Positions 15,479 through 21,063 of a stretch of 42,892 nt of DNA are shown here, one piece after another. The position numbers and the translations under genes are program-made. Every line of letters starts with the position of its first letter. Position 1 is the first letter of the stretch. The stretch comes from a virus. The DNA is taken from positions 1 to 42,892 of IMG/VR virus record IMGVR_UViG_3300030117_000512; one strand, written 5' to 3'. The notes under the pieces are model-generated. The model made no database searches. It had not been told where the DNA came from and saw nothing but the letters and a program-made list of their open reading frames with translations.

Positions 15479-15507
15479 ATTATACTCGGTTTTTGACTTT
15501 TTGTCAA
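15479..15507 (-). promoter_or_regulatory. Perfect-consensus sigma70 promoter of the leftward late operon
   Basis: Minus strand TTGACA (15507-15502), exactly 17 nt, TATAAT (15484-15479): all 12 bases match. It points at the gene starting at 15356 and the whole 15-kb late operon. The -35 is part of a TTGAC-TTTTT-GTCAA palindrome, which could also bind a regulator. Confidence 0.8.
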
Positions 15508-15683
15508 GTAAAATATTTTATCTGCGTTTTTACTGCCTAAAATATACCTTTTTTTATATGCTAATCTGCAGCATTTCAACAGTTAGTTAAGTGGTTAACA
15601 CTTGAAATACCTAATCTGTGTATATATCCATGATACGTACTACTACCAGGGGTGTACCCCCAGCCCCCCTATGCCAAAAAAGT

Positions 15684-15690
15684 GTCATAG
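15684..15690 (+). promoter_or_regulatory. Half-site of the GTCATAG palindrome
   Basis: GTCATAG with the usual upstream context (AAAAAAGT) but a right arm reading CTAGCCA in place of CTATGAC. Looks like a decayed or half site. Confidence 0.35.
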
Positions 15691-15735
15691 TCTAGCCAAA
15701 AATAAAAAATATTCTATTGATATTGCTTAAAATTA

Positions 15736-15829
15736 TCTAATTTCTAGAAACTGATAAGAAAACAGTTTATAGTTATAGCTTAAATCGTCATAGGCTATGA
15801 CGTTTTTACTATGATAGTTTCTAATTAGA
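15736..15829. repeat. Inverted repeat flanking palindrome copy 1
   Basis: TCTAATTTCTAGAAACTGAT at 15736 is matched in inverted orientation by CTATGATAGTTTCTAATTAG at 15809, with a 3-base gap. The exact palindrome at 15787-15801 lies between the arms. Confidence 0.45.
15787..15801. promoter_or_regulatory. GTCATAG palindrome, copy 1
   Basis: GTCATAG-G-CTATGAC, flanked by C and G to give a 17-bp palindrome, followed by TTTTT. Lies in the noncoding control region. Confidence 0.7.
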
Positions 15830-15838
15830 ATATTTAAA

Positions 15839-15937
15839 CATATATCTATATATTTTTATGAGCTTCAAAATAAACTATCTATACACATATTAATTTTATA
15901 AGCTCATACTCTATTACATACGCATATATAGATATAT
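15839..15937. repeat. Nested AT-rich inverted repeats
   Basis: Outer arms ATATATCTATATAT (15840-15853) and ATATATAGATATAT (15924-15937) are exact complements. Inner arms TATGAGCTT (15857-15865) and AAGCTCATA (15900-15908) are exact too. The right outer arm directly abuts a TTGACA box at 15939. Could be an unwinding element or cruciform of an origin. Confidence 0.6.
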
Positions 15938-15938
15938 A

Positions 15939-15966
15939 TTGACACTAAACGTAAATGCTTTAATAT
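15939..15966 (+). promoter_or_regulatory. Rightward promoter for the first early gene
   Basis: TTGACA (15939-15944), 16-nt spacer, TAATAT (15961-15966; 4 of 6 bases). It begins TTGACACTA, as do four other early promoter candidates. Start of transcription would be about 50 bp before the ATG at 16026. Confidence 0.55.
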
Positions 15967-16025
15967 TTATATTGAAGCTTAAAAAGTTTCATAATTTTAA
16001 TTTAACAATATGAAAGGTAAAAATT

Positions 16026-16778
16026 ATGTTAAATTTATTTAAAAACAAAAAGACTAAAAACGAAAACGTAAAGCCAAAATTATCAATAGCTAAACAAATA
16101 AATAATCTTAGTAGTTTTGATAATATTAAATCTACTGTTAAAACTTGTTTAGATAATCGTCAAAATACCTATAAGAGTTTTATTGATAATTTACCATATG
16201 AGATAGCACTAGGTAGTTATTTAAATAATCTAGATAGTGAAGCTTCTAATCAAAAGAATAGAAATAAATGGAAGCATAACGAATTAGCTAAAAATGGATT
16301 TGGTATTCATACGACTAATGAGAAAAATCAAAGTAAATTTGAGTATACAGTTTTTACAAAACAAGAATTGAATGTGAGAAAACAAGCTTTTAAACATTCT
16401 ACTATGTTTTATAATTACTGTAGTAAAAACGATTACACTAGTTTTGTTTATGCTTGGCAGAATTTTAGAAAAGATAATATTGAATTATTTGCTACAAGTG
16501 ATAATTCAAAACAAGCTTCACATAATCGTAAAACTACTAAACAATCTAAAACTAATAAAAAAGAAGCTTCTAAAAATACAGTTTCTTTTGATAGTCAGAA
16601 AATGCTAGAGAAAATTGTTAGTAATAAATCTTATAAAGAATTATCTAATGAAGCACTTGCAAAGCAATGTTTAGTTTTAGTGCAAGTTATGTATGCCGAA
16701 AATGGTATGGATTTTGACAAGCTTATGACTAACGATAAAACTAAAACCCCAATATTAAAAGCTTTAAAAATAGCATAA
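16026..16778 (+). CDS. Isolated early gene, Asn/Lys-rich hypothetical protein
   Basis: 250 aa with very high Asn, Lys and Ser and strongly AT-biased codons, more so than neighbouring genes. Hydrophilic throughout: a basic N terminus, a central segment with FEYTVFTKQELNVRKQAF and YTSFVYAWQNFRKDNIEL, a Ser/Lys/Thr linker (about 158-185), and a helical C terminus (ELSNEALAKQCLVLVQVMYA). AAAGG precedes the ATG. It has its own promoter and two terminators. First early gene or acquired 'moron'; a host-takeover factor is possible. Family not recognised. Confidence 0.75.
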   Translation: MLNLFKNKKTKNENVKPKLSIAKQINNLSSFDNIKSTVKTCLDNRQNTYKSFIDNLPYEIALGSYLNNLDSEASNQKNRNKWKHNELAKNGFGIHTTNEKNQSKFEYTVFTKQELNVRKQAFKHSTMFYNYCSKNDYTSFVYAWQNFRKDNIELFATSDNSKQASHNRKTTKQSKTNKKEASKNTVSFDSQKMLEKIVSNKSYKELSNEALAKQCLVLVQVMYAENGMDFDKLMTNDKTKTPILKALKIA

Positions 16779-16802
16779 CTTAAAAATACAAACTTTAAAA
16801 TT

Positions 16803-16829
16803 AGCCTAGTTTTTTACTAGGCTTTTTTT
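16803..16829 (+). terminator. Rho-independent terminator 1 after the isolated gene
   Basis: Stem AGCCTAGT / ACTAGGCT (8 bp, perfect), 5-nt T loop, then seven T. Begins 25 bp after the stop codon. Confidence 0.88.
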
Positions 16830-16860
16830 ATGCCTTAAATTAATTACAATATATTCTTAT

Positions 16861-16892
16861 AGCTATCATTTTTTAGTGATAGCTTTTTTTTT
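16861..16892 (+). terminator. Rho-independent terminator 2
   Basis: Stem AGCTATCA / TGATAGCT (8 bp, perfect), 8-nt loop, then a run of T. A second terminator within 35 bp isolates the upstream gene from the rightward operon. Confidence 0.85.
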
Positions 16893-16905
16893 ATCTTTAA
16901 AAAGT

Positions 16906-16920
16906 GTCATAGCCTATGAC
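16906..16920. promoter_or_regulatory. GTCATAG palindrome, copy 2
   Basis: GTCATAG-C-CTATGAC, preceded by AAAAAGT and followed by GTTTTT. Lies 14 bp after the second terminator. Confidence 0.7.
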
Positions 16921-16951
16921 GTTTTTCTTTCCCTATGCTCATAAAGGTCGT

Positions 16952-17047
16952 GACTACGGTCATAACTAGAGAGGTCTTGAGCAGATCAACTGTAGCAAAA
17001 TCCAGGACTTGTTGCAGTTTCCCTAACTACGGTCTTAACTAGAGAAG
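16952..17047 (+). repeat. Two direct repeats, 73 bp apart
   Basis: ACTACGGTCATAACTAGAGA at 16953 recurs as ACTACGGTCTTAACTAGAGA at 17026, one mismatch in 20. They lie in a 384-bp stretch (16779-17162) without genes, which otherwise holds two terminators, two palindromes and a promoter module. Possible regulator sites or parts of a small RNA. Confidence 0.5.
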
Positions 17048-17061
17048 CAATCGGCTATGGC

Positions 17062-17101
17062 TTGACACTACCTACTGCTATGCTAGGCTTATAGATAATC
17101 A
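17062..17101 (+). promoter_or_regulatory. TTGACACTAC...ATAATCA module, copy 1
   Basis: TTGACACTAC, 23 variable bases containing CTATGCTAGGCT, then ATAATCA. The -35-like box is exact, but a -10 at the usual distance is unclear (TTATAG is 21 nt away). Precedes the rightward small-gene cluster starting at 17163. Confidence 0.55.
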
Positions 17102-17118
17102 CAGTAGTGGTTACTGTG
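17100..17118 (+). other. Hairpin before palindrome copy 3
   Basis: CACAGTA / TACTGTG, 7-bp stem with a 5-nt loop, 10 bp upstream of the palindrome. No T-tract. Confidence 0.45.
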
Positions 17119-17128
17119 GTGCAAAAGT

Positions 17129-17143
17129 GTCATAGACTATGAC
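17129..17143. promoter_or_regulatory. GTCATAG palindrome, copy 3
   Basis: GTCATAG-A-CTATGAC, preceded by AAAAGT and followed by GATTTT. Lies 19 bp before the start of the gene at 17163, in its leader. Confidence 0.75.
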
Positions 17144-17162
17144 GATTTTAGAAAGGTATATT

Positions 17163-17384
17163 ATGAGAATACATTATAACGACAGACCGAACTTAGCTAA
17201 GAGTGCTATTGGCAGACTATATATGCATCAGCCTAGAGGTAGGTACTACACGTATTACGAGATGGATCGTATAGGTGCATATGAAGCTACGTTTGTTATA
17301 GAAGCAGAAAAGCGAAAGTATCATCAGAAAAGAATTAAGCAATTCAGTAACGAGTTAGATCAACTATTAGAGGGGGAAGACTAA
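17163..17384 (+). CDS. Early hypothetical protein
   Basis: 73 aa, starting MRIHYNDRPNLAKSAIGRLY. Start 17163 is chosen because AAAGG stands upstream; a further in-frame ATG at 17139 lies inside the palindrome without RBS. Tyr/Arg-rich N-terminal half (RGRYYTYYEMDRIGAYEA), then a charged helix. No family recognised. First gene of an early cluster with overlapping stops and starts. Confidence 0.7.
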   Translation: MRIHYNDRPNLAKSAIGRLYMHQPRGRYYTYYEMDRIGAYEATFVIEAEKRKYHQKRIKQFSNELDQLLEGED

Positions 17385-17608
17385 TGGAAGACTTTGAGAA
17401 TACCTATATAGGCAAACTGTGGTATATTCTTTTGAGTGATGACAAGAGATCATTCAATGAATATTTCTCAGAGGAGCATGGCATCACATTAAATGATGAC
17501 ATCACAGATAAACAATTAACTTTTCTGTGTAAGCTTCTAATGAGATTAGGCGATAAGAAATTAATTCAAGTTGATTCAATTAGAGAATATATGAAGGAGG
17601 AACTATAA
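17384..17608 (+). CDS. Early hypothetical acidic protein
   Basis: 74 aa, MEDFENTYIGKLWYILLSDD..., acidic and helical. ATG overlaps the previous stop (TAATG) behind an AGGGGGAAG ribosome-binding site. Soluble, no membrane segment. Small acidic early proteins often inhibit host enzymes, but nothing here identifies a target. Confidence 0.7.
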   Translation: MEDFENTYIGKLWYILLSDDKRSFNEYFSEEHGITLNDDITDKQLTFLCKLLMRLGDKKLIQVDSIREYMKEEL

Positions 17609-17760
17609 TGTTTATTAACTTAGAAAACGTCATAGACTATGACGATAATACTATCCAAGAAGAGCAATCACAAATGCTTTACACCACATGGGAAGAAGCA
17701 ACTGAGATAAGCTTTGATGAAGCACAACAACAACTAGAAAGGAAACAGTTATGGATATAA
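17608..17760 (+). CDS. 50-aa early protein carrying the palindrome in frame
   Basis: MFINLENVIDYDDNTIQEEQ then SQMLYTTWEEATEISFDEAQ and a short basic end. GGAGGAAC lies before the ATG. Codons 8-13 (N-V-I-D-Y-D) are made by the GTCATAG palindrome at 17629. Highly acidic. The reading frame continues correctly across the palindrome, and the next gene starts inside its end (17751). No family recognised. Confidence 0.65.
   Translation: MFINLENVIDYDDNTIQEEQSQMLYTTWEEATEISFDEAQQQLERKQLWI
17629..17643. promoter_or_regulatory. GTCATAG palindrome, copy 4 (inside a gene)
   Basis: GTCATAG-A-CTATGAC preceded by AAAAC and followed by GATAA. Lies in the coding sequence of the 50-aa gene, 19 bp after its start codon. 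Confidence 0.75.
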
Positions 17761-17927
17761 GAGATATGTTATGTGATATGTATGATATTAGAAGGCAAGT
17801 AAAACAAGCTAAATTATTTGATGCACCAAAAGATAATGAGGGCAGTTCCATTACTGTTGGTGAATGTATTGACAATGTTATTGAGCAATTATCAGATAAG
17901 CTTGAAACAGTAGAGGAGATTTCGTAG
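17751..17927 (+). CDS. 58-aa early protein with a fused paralog tail
   Basis: MDIRDMLCDMYDIRRQVKQA and onwards, ending KLETVEEIS. AAAGGAAAC precedes the ATG. The last nine codons share exact DNA with two separated parts of the gene at 19233 (its LETV near the start and its VEEIS end), joined at GTA. The tail therefore looks like the scar of an internal deletion in a second copy of that gene. No family recognised. Confidence 0.65.
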   Translation: MDIRDMLCDMYDIRRQVKQAKLFDAPKDNEGSSITVGECIDNVIEQLSDKLETVEEIS

Positions 17928-17934
17928 TGCTAAA
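17909..17934 (+). repeat. 26-bp direct repeat, copy A
   Basis: Identical to 19490-19515. Contains the end of VEEIS, its stop, a GAGGAG ribosome-binding site and a GTG start. Here the GTG opens only a five-codon frame (17927-17944), so the downstream gene is missing. Confidence 0.8.
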
Positions 17935-17967
17935 TGAGTTTTGACTAGTCTAGGATTTTGGTTGGTA

Positions 17968-18008
17968 TTGACACTACCCATAACTATGATAGGCTATTTA
18001 CATAATCA
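17968..18008 (+). promoter_or_regulatory. TTGACACTAC...ATAATCA module, copy 2
   Basis: TTGACACTAC, 24 bases containing ATAACTATGATAGGCTAT, then ATAATCA and AACGA. Lies in the 110-bp gap before the gene at 18038 and probably drives it. Confidence 0.6.
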
Positions 18009-18037
18009 AACGACTAACTTTTATAGGAGATATTATT

Positions 18038-18310
18038 ATGATTAAGTTTGATATTTTAGAAAGAGTGAAAGCAGAAAACACTCTACGACTTCTTAGAAAA
18101 GAAGGTTACTTTCCTACTTTCAAGAATACTAGAAGCTACAAGGTACGACTACATGAGATTACACTTACTAAAAGTGGCTTACATTATGTAGTGCATAAGA
18201 GTAAAGAAAGCTTTTACTTTCCTACTACTTATAAGAACTCTTGTACTCTTATTAAGAACTACAAGGGCAAGGGGTTTATACAAAAGCCTTTAATTAAAAA
18301 AGTGTCATAG
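18038..18310 (+). CDS. Early hypothetical basic protein
   Basis: 90 aa, MIKFDILERVKAENTLRLLR..., Lys/Tyr/Thr-rich with probable beta-rich middle (YKVRLHEITLTKSGLHYVVH). ATAGGAG lies before the ATG. Its stop TAG is itself the last three bases of the left arm of palindrome copy 5. Net basic, so nucleic-acid binding is possible. No family recognised. Confidence 0.7.
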   Translation: MIKFDILERVKAENTLRLLRKEGYFPTFKNTRSYKVRLHEITLTKSGLHYVVHKSKESFYFPTTYKNSCTLIKNYKGKGFIQKPLIKKVS

Positions 18311-18318
18311 ACTATGAC
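18304..18318. promoter_or_regulatory. GTCATAG palindrome, copy 5 (across a stop codon)
   Basis: GTCATAG-A-CTATGAC preceded by AAAAAAGT and followed by GATTT. The upstream gene stops within it (TAG 18308-18310); the next gene starts 21 bp downstream. Confidence 0.75.
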
Positions 18319-18338
18319 GATTTACAAGGGGAAAAACT

Positions 18339-19019
18339 ATGTCATATAAATTATTTGGGGTTGGTACTAATACCAAAGTTGTCAAAGGTGATGGTTCAGA
18401 ATACATGACTGCCATCATGCACCTCAAACCTAAAAACAAAAGAGTGTGTCCATTTCAAGATGTAGCTAACTGTAAAGATGCTTGTTTAGATTCTGCTGGT
18501 CGTGGTGTATTCACAAGTGTGCAAAGTGCTAGAGAAAGAAAGACTGATCTTTGGCTTACTGATAAAGTTACATTCATGGAGTATATGTATCAAGACATGA
18601 CTGTCTTTAGACGTAGAATGCACAATAAAGGTGTTCAACCTTGTGCTAGACCTAATGGCACTAGCGACATACCTTTTGAGAGAACTAATCTCATGTATGA
18701 CTTTAGCGACATACAGTTCTATGATTACACCAAGACTTATAAGAGAGTGTATAGTAAGTTACCACCTAACTACCATCTCACACTATCTTATAGTGAAGCT
18801 AACATGGATTATGCAGAAAAGATATATCAAGCAGTTCTTGACACAAACACGAACATGGCAGTTGTGTCTACTCTACCTATGCCTAAAAAGTTCAGAGATT
18901 TAGATTGCATCAATGGAGATGAAGATGATCTACGATTCCTTGATCCTCAAGGTGTAGTTGTGTGGTTGTCTGCCAAGGGCAAAGCTAAAAAAGACACAAG
19001 TGGCTTTGTTATACATTAA
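18339..19019 (+). CDS. GP88-family protein
   Basis: 226 aa. MHLKPKNKRVCPFQDVANCK followed by DACLDSAGRGVFTSVQSARE, a KTDLW segment and RPNGTSDIPFERTNLM are the signature of the phage 'gene product 88' family (Cys-rich N terminus, then R-x-N-G-T-S-D). Four cysteines in the N-terminal part may hold a metal or iron-sulphur site. Widely spread in phages and some plasmids; biochemical role unknown. Lies between two palindrome copies, in the early block. Confidence 0.8.
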   Translation: MSYKLFGVGTNTKVVKGDGSEYMTAIMHLKPKNKRVCPFQDVANCKDACLDSAGRGVFTSVQSARERKTDLWLTDKVTFMEYMYQDMTVFRRRMHNKGVQPCARPNGTSDIPFERTNLMYDFSDIQFYDYTKTYKRVYSKLPPNYHLTLSYSEANMDYAEKIYQAVLDTNTNMAVVSTLPMPKKFRDLDCINGDEDDLRFLDPQGVVVWLSAKGKAKKDTSGFVIH

Positions 19020-19026
19020 TCAAAAC

Positions 19027-19041
19027 GTCATAGACTATGAC
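19027..19041. promoter_or_regulatory. GTCATAG palindrome, copy 6
   Basis: GTCATAG-A-CTATGAC preceded by AAAAC and followed by GAATTTT. Lies 7 bp after the GP88 stop and 22 bp before the next ATG. Confidence 0.75.
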
Positions 19042-19063
19042 GAATTTTAATAGGAGAAATAAA

Positions 19064-19231
19064 ATGCTTATAAAAATAATAACAATAGTAACTCTAATCA
19101 TGGCAACTGTAATAGGTGTCCTATCTTTTTCTGAACTATCAGAACATAGTGGTATCTTGTACATAGGTACGTGGACATTTTCAGTATTAGCTATAAGCGA
19201 AACATTTAGAAGATTAGTAAAGGGGATATAA
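19064..19231 (+). CDS. Small two-TM membrane protein
   Basis: 55 aa: MLIKIITIVTLIMATVIGVL forms one membrane segment and GILYIGTWTFSVLAI a second, with a basic C terminus (RRLVKGI). Start 19064 is preceded by AGGAG; an earlier in-frame ATG lies inside the palindrome and has no RBS. Possible superinfection-exclusion or membrane-modifying protein, no family recognised. Confidence 0.65.
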   Translation: MLIKIITIVTLIMATVIGVLSFSELSEHSGILYIGTWTFSVLAISETFRRLVKGI

Positions 19232-19232
19232 G

Positions 19233-19508
19233 ATGACTAAAAAAACTATGCTTGAAACAGTATTTCCAAATGCGAATACCAACAATGGTGTTACATTTAC
19301 TGAAGAAAATATAGATCAAGACTACAAAGATGGTTGGAGATATATAGTTTGGGTAGGTGGTAATGATGACTACTACAAGAACTATAAAGATGCCAAGCGA
19401 GATGCTGAAGAATGGAAAGACAAAGGCTATGATGATGTTATCATTGAGGAAATAGTAAAAAAACCTTCAGGTTGTTTTGTACATAAAAAAGTAGAGGAGA
19501 TTTCGTAG
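19233..19508 (+). CDS. Early hypothetical acidic protein
   Basis: 91 aa. The middle (GWRYIVWVGGNDDYYKNYKD then AKRDAEEWKDKGYDDVIIEE) looks like a compact beta-alpha-beta domain rich in Asp and Tyr. AGGGG lies upstream. Parts of its sequence recur at the end of the 17751 gene, suggesting an earlier second copy. No family recognised. Confidence 0.65.
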   Translation: MTKKTMLETVFPNANTNNGVTFTEENIDQDYKDGWRYIVWVGGNDDYYKNYKDAKRDAEEWKDKGYDDVIIEEIVKKPSGCFVHKKVEEIS

Positions 19509-19515
19509 TGCTAAA
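19490..19515 (+). repeat. 26-bp direct repeat, copy B
   Basis: Identical to 17909-17934. Here the GTG at 19508 opens a real 46-aa frame, so this copy appears to be the intact source. Confidence 0.8.
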
Positions 19516-19648
19516 AAAGAACTATAAAGAATCCTGGAAATTTCAGAGAAAGATGATCAACAGAATCAGAGAGAATAGAATAAGACTACTTGTCAAGACT
19601 TGTATTAGAAAACTAAAAAGGGAGAAAAGATATGCTACAAGTAACTAG
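19508..19648 (+). CDS. 46-aa basic microprotein (GTG start)
   Basis: VLKKNYKESWKFQRKMINRI then RENRIRLLVKTCIRKLKREK, over one third Lys/Arg, a probable single amphipathic helix. The GTG shares its G with the preceding stop (TAGTG) and has GAGGAG 9 nt upstream; its end overlaps the next gene's start. Could bind RNA or DNA. No family recognised. Confidence 0.55.
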   Translation: MLKKNYKESWKFQRKMINRIRENRIRLLVKTCIRKLKREKRYATSN

Positions 19649-19859
19649 AAAATCTATCTTGACGGGCAACACGACTACAATGTCATTGCCTATCACACAA
19701 GAGCAACTAGATTTGTATGAGAACAGTAAAGTCTTCATACAAGATGCTTTTCCTAACTTGGATAAGCATGACAGAGAGTTCATTAAAACTGGAATAACCA
19801 AACAAGAATGGACTAAATTAATATTAGATAATAGCACAATGAATGAAGGAGAAATCTAA
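19632..19859 (+). CDS. Conserved phage hypothetical protein
   Basis: 75 aa. RKSILTGNTTTMSLPITQEQ then LDLYENSKVFIQDAFPNLDK and HDREFIKTGITKQEW form a pattern shared with many marine and T7-like phages: short beta-hairpin start and helical end that includes the F-I-x-T-G-I-T turn. GGAG precedes the ATG. Function unknown; probably a small regulator or inhibitor in the early block. Confidence 0.75.
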   Translation: MLQVTRKSILTGNTTTMSLPITQEQLDLYENSKVFIQDAFPNLDKHDREFIKTGITKQEWTKLILDNSTMNEGEI

Positions 19860-20398
19860 TGAAAGTAAATAAACATTTAAAGATTGATGCGATAACCAAC
19901 TCAACAGGTAGACTACCAAGAGACATGGAGAACTTGGAGATATACCATTACCCATCATCTAAGAAAGAGCCTATCAACGTAGGCGAGATGGACTTGACGT
20001 ATCTCATACGAGCATTCGCTAAGTGTCAGAGGACTCTCATGGAGAACAGTCCTACCGAGCAGTATCACGATCTGCATGGCAAGATAGCAAAGCTAGAGGA
20101 GATGCTTGAAGAGAAAGATGAGATCATAGATAAGTTTGTTAAAGAAGAACATAGATGGAGAAAAGCATATCATGATAACTTCAATCTTGAAGGACATAGA
20201 TATATCTTCAGCGACATACCCAACGATGCTAGTGGTAGGGCATTCGTTGCACAACTAAGAGAATATCTTAACACAGATTCCTACAAGATAAGAGTGCGTG
20301 GTCAGTATCTAATTGATGGCGAAGATTGGAAAAGATATTCTTATGGTCAGCCTATAGAAAAGTCCAAGTGTCTAAGAGTATATGTGGACAAGAAATGA
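19859..20398 (+). CDS. Early hypothetical protein with central coiled coil
   Basis: 179 aa. N-terminal part unclear; central heptad-like helix (HGKIAKLEEMLEEKDEIIDK, about 89-115); C-terminal part with GHRYIFSDIPNDASGRAFVA and VRGQYLIDGEDWKRY, likely a small alpha/beta domain. ATG overlaps the previous stop (TAATG). Soluble. No family recognised. Confidence 0.65.
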   Translation: MKVNKHLKIDAITNSTGRLPRDMENLEIYHYPSSKKEPINVGEMDLTYLIRAFAKCQRTLMENSPTEQYHDLHGKIAKLEEMLEEKDEIIDKFVKEEHRWRKAYHDNFNLEGHRYIFSDIPNDASGRAFVAQLREYLNTDSYKIRVRGQYLIDGEDWKRYSYGQPIEKSKCLRVYVDKK

Positions 20399-20649
20399 GA
20401 ATAGCTTCACTAGAAAAACCACAAGGGATAACTTGGAGAACTGCTAAAAGATTCAAGGCAGATTTCTATCATGCCAAGTTTCCCATATGTGGTGGTTATT
20501 TAGTCTACGCAGTTGTAGGTCGCAAGTGGGTACGTGTTACACAAGGGGATTTAGTTTCTACTGATAAGAGTACACGCACCCATCTTGCTAGATTCAAAAT
20601 GCCACTAAGTGAATGGCAACAGTTAAACAAGGAGAAGTTCAATGAGTAA
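20395..20649 (+). CDS. Early hypothetical basic protein
   Basis: 84 aa from ATG 20395, whose stop/start overlap with the previous gene (ATGA) supports it over a start 69 bp upstream. MRIASLEKPQGITWRTAKRF and GGYLVYAVVGRKWVRVTQGD suggest a small beta-barrel-like fold with basic surface. No family recognised. Confidence 0.65.
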   Translation: MRIASLEKPQGITWRTAKRFKADFYHAKFPICGGYLVYAVVGRKWVRVTQGDLVSTDKSTRTHLARFKMPLSEWQQLNKEKFNE

Positions 20650-20860
20650 AGTATTATACCAAGTACGTAAAGGTACTCACGTTCAATGGAGTTTAGATAA
20701 GTATGATCTTCAGAAAGTTACAAATGGAAACTCAATGATACCTCAACTAGATGGTGTCAAAATAGAGAAGATAAAATTTGATTCATACAAACAGATGGTT
20801 GATCACATGAGTAATATTATTCAACTCATATCCTATTTAAGAAACAGAGGGGTAAATTAA
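20642..20860 (+). CDS. Early hypothetical protein
   Basis: 72 aa, MSKVLYQVRKGTHVQWSLDK..., ending SNIIQLISYLRNRGVN. AAGGAG lies before the ATG, inside the previous gene. Mixed beta/alpha, soluble. No family recognised. Confidence 0.65.
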   Translation: MSKVLYQVRKGTHVQWSLDKYDLQKVTNGNSMIPQLDGVKIEKIKFDSYKQMVDHMSNIIQLISYLRNRGVN

Positions 20861-20861
20861 A

Positions 20862-21044
20862 ATGACTTTAAAAGAAAAGATTGAGTTTATAGTTCAACAA
20901 GAGAAAGCTTCCAACAATTCCTGGAAATGGATAGCATTTGCAGATGCGAAAACTATAAATGATTTGTATGAATATTGGACTCAAGAAGAGAACCCCAACG
21001 AGGGGATTGACACTACTGATAACTGTAGTAGTATAAACACATAA
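20862..21044 (+). CDS. Early hypothetical protein, end overlaps a promoter module
   Basis: 60 aa: MTLKEKIEFIVQQEKASNNS then WKWIAFADAKTINDLYEYWT and an Asn/Thr/Asp-rich tail encoded by the TTGACACTAC module at 21007. The N-terminal part looks like a helix pair. GAGGGG precedes the ATG. No family recognised; the tail may be there only because the promoter lies in it. Confidence 0.6.
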   Translation: MTLKEKIEFIVQQEKASNNSWKWIAFADAKTINDLYEYWTQEENPNEGIDTTDNCSSINT

Positions 21045-21047
21045 TCA
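21007..21047 (+). promoter_or_regulatory. TTGACACTAC...ATAATCA module, copy 3
   Basis: TTGACACTAC, 24 bases with a small ACTAC/GTAGT palindrome and TATAAA (19 nt after TTGACA), then ATAATCA and AAACGA. Lies at the end of the 60-aa gene, just before the gene at 21064. Confidence 0.6.
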
Positions 21048-21063
21048 AAACGAGGAGAGTGTA

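Larger units (their letters stand above)
15357..16025. other. 669-bp AT-rich noncoding control region, candidate origin
   Basis: No convincing gene on either strand. It holds the leftward late promoter, a rightward promoter, one full and one half copy of the GTCATAG palindrome, nested AT-rich inverted repeats, and a single GC-rich spot (GGGGTGTACCCC followed by a C run, near 15645-15670). It separates divergent gene blocks. Such a layout is typical of a phage replication origin plus transcription switch, but origin activity is inference. Confidence 0.5.

Noticed and set aside
16921-17060. Possible tRNA or tRNA-like fragment
   Set aside because: Direct repeats and CTAGAG strings are suggestive, but no cloverleaf with T-loop GTTC and acceptor pairing could be drawn.
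17139-17162. Upstream ATG of the 17163 gene, inside a palindrome
   Set aside because: No ribosome-binding site; the ATG is a by-product of the palindrome (CTATGAC). The same applies to 19037 before 19064.
17651-17875. 74-aa minus-strand frame in the early block
   Set aside because: Antisense to two small genes that have ribosome-binding sites and overlapping stops/starts.
15787-19041. CRISPR array
   Set aside because: Repeats are short, palindromic and irregularly spaced (223 to 1119 bp), with genes between them.
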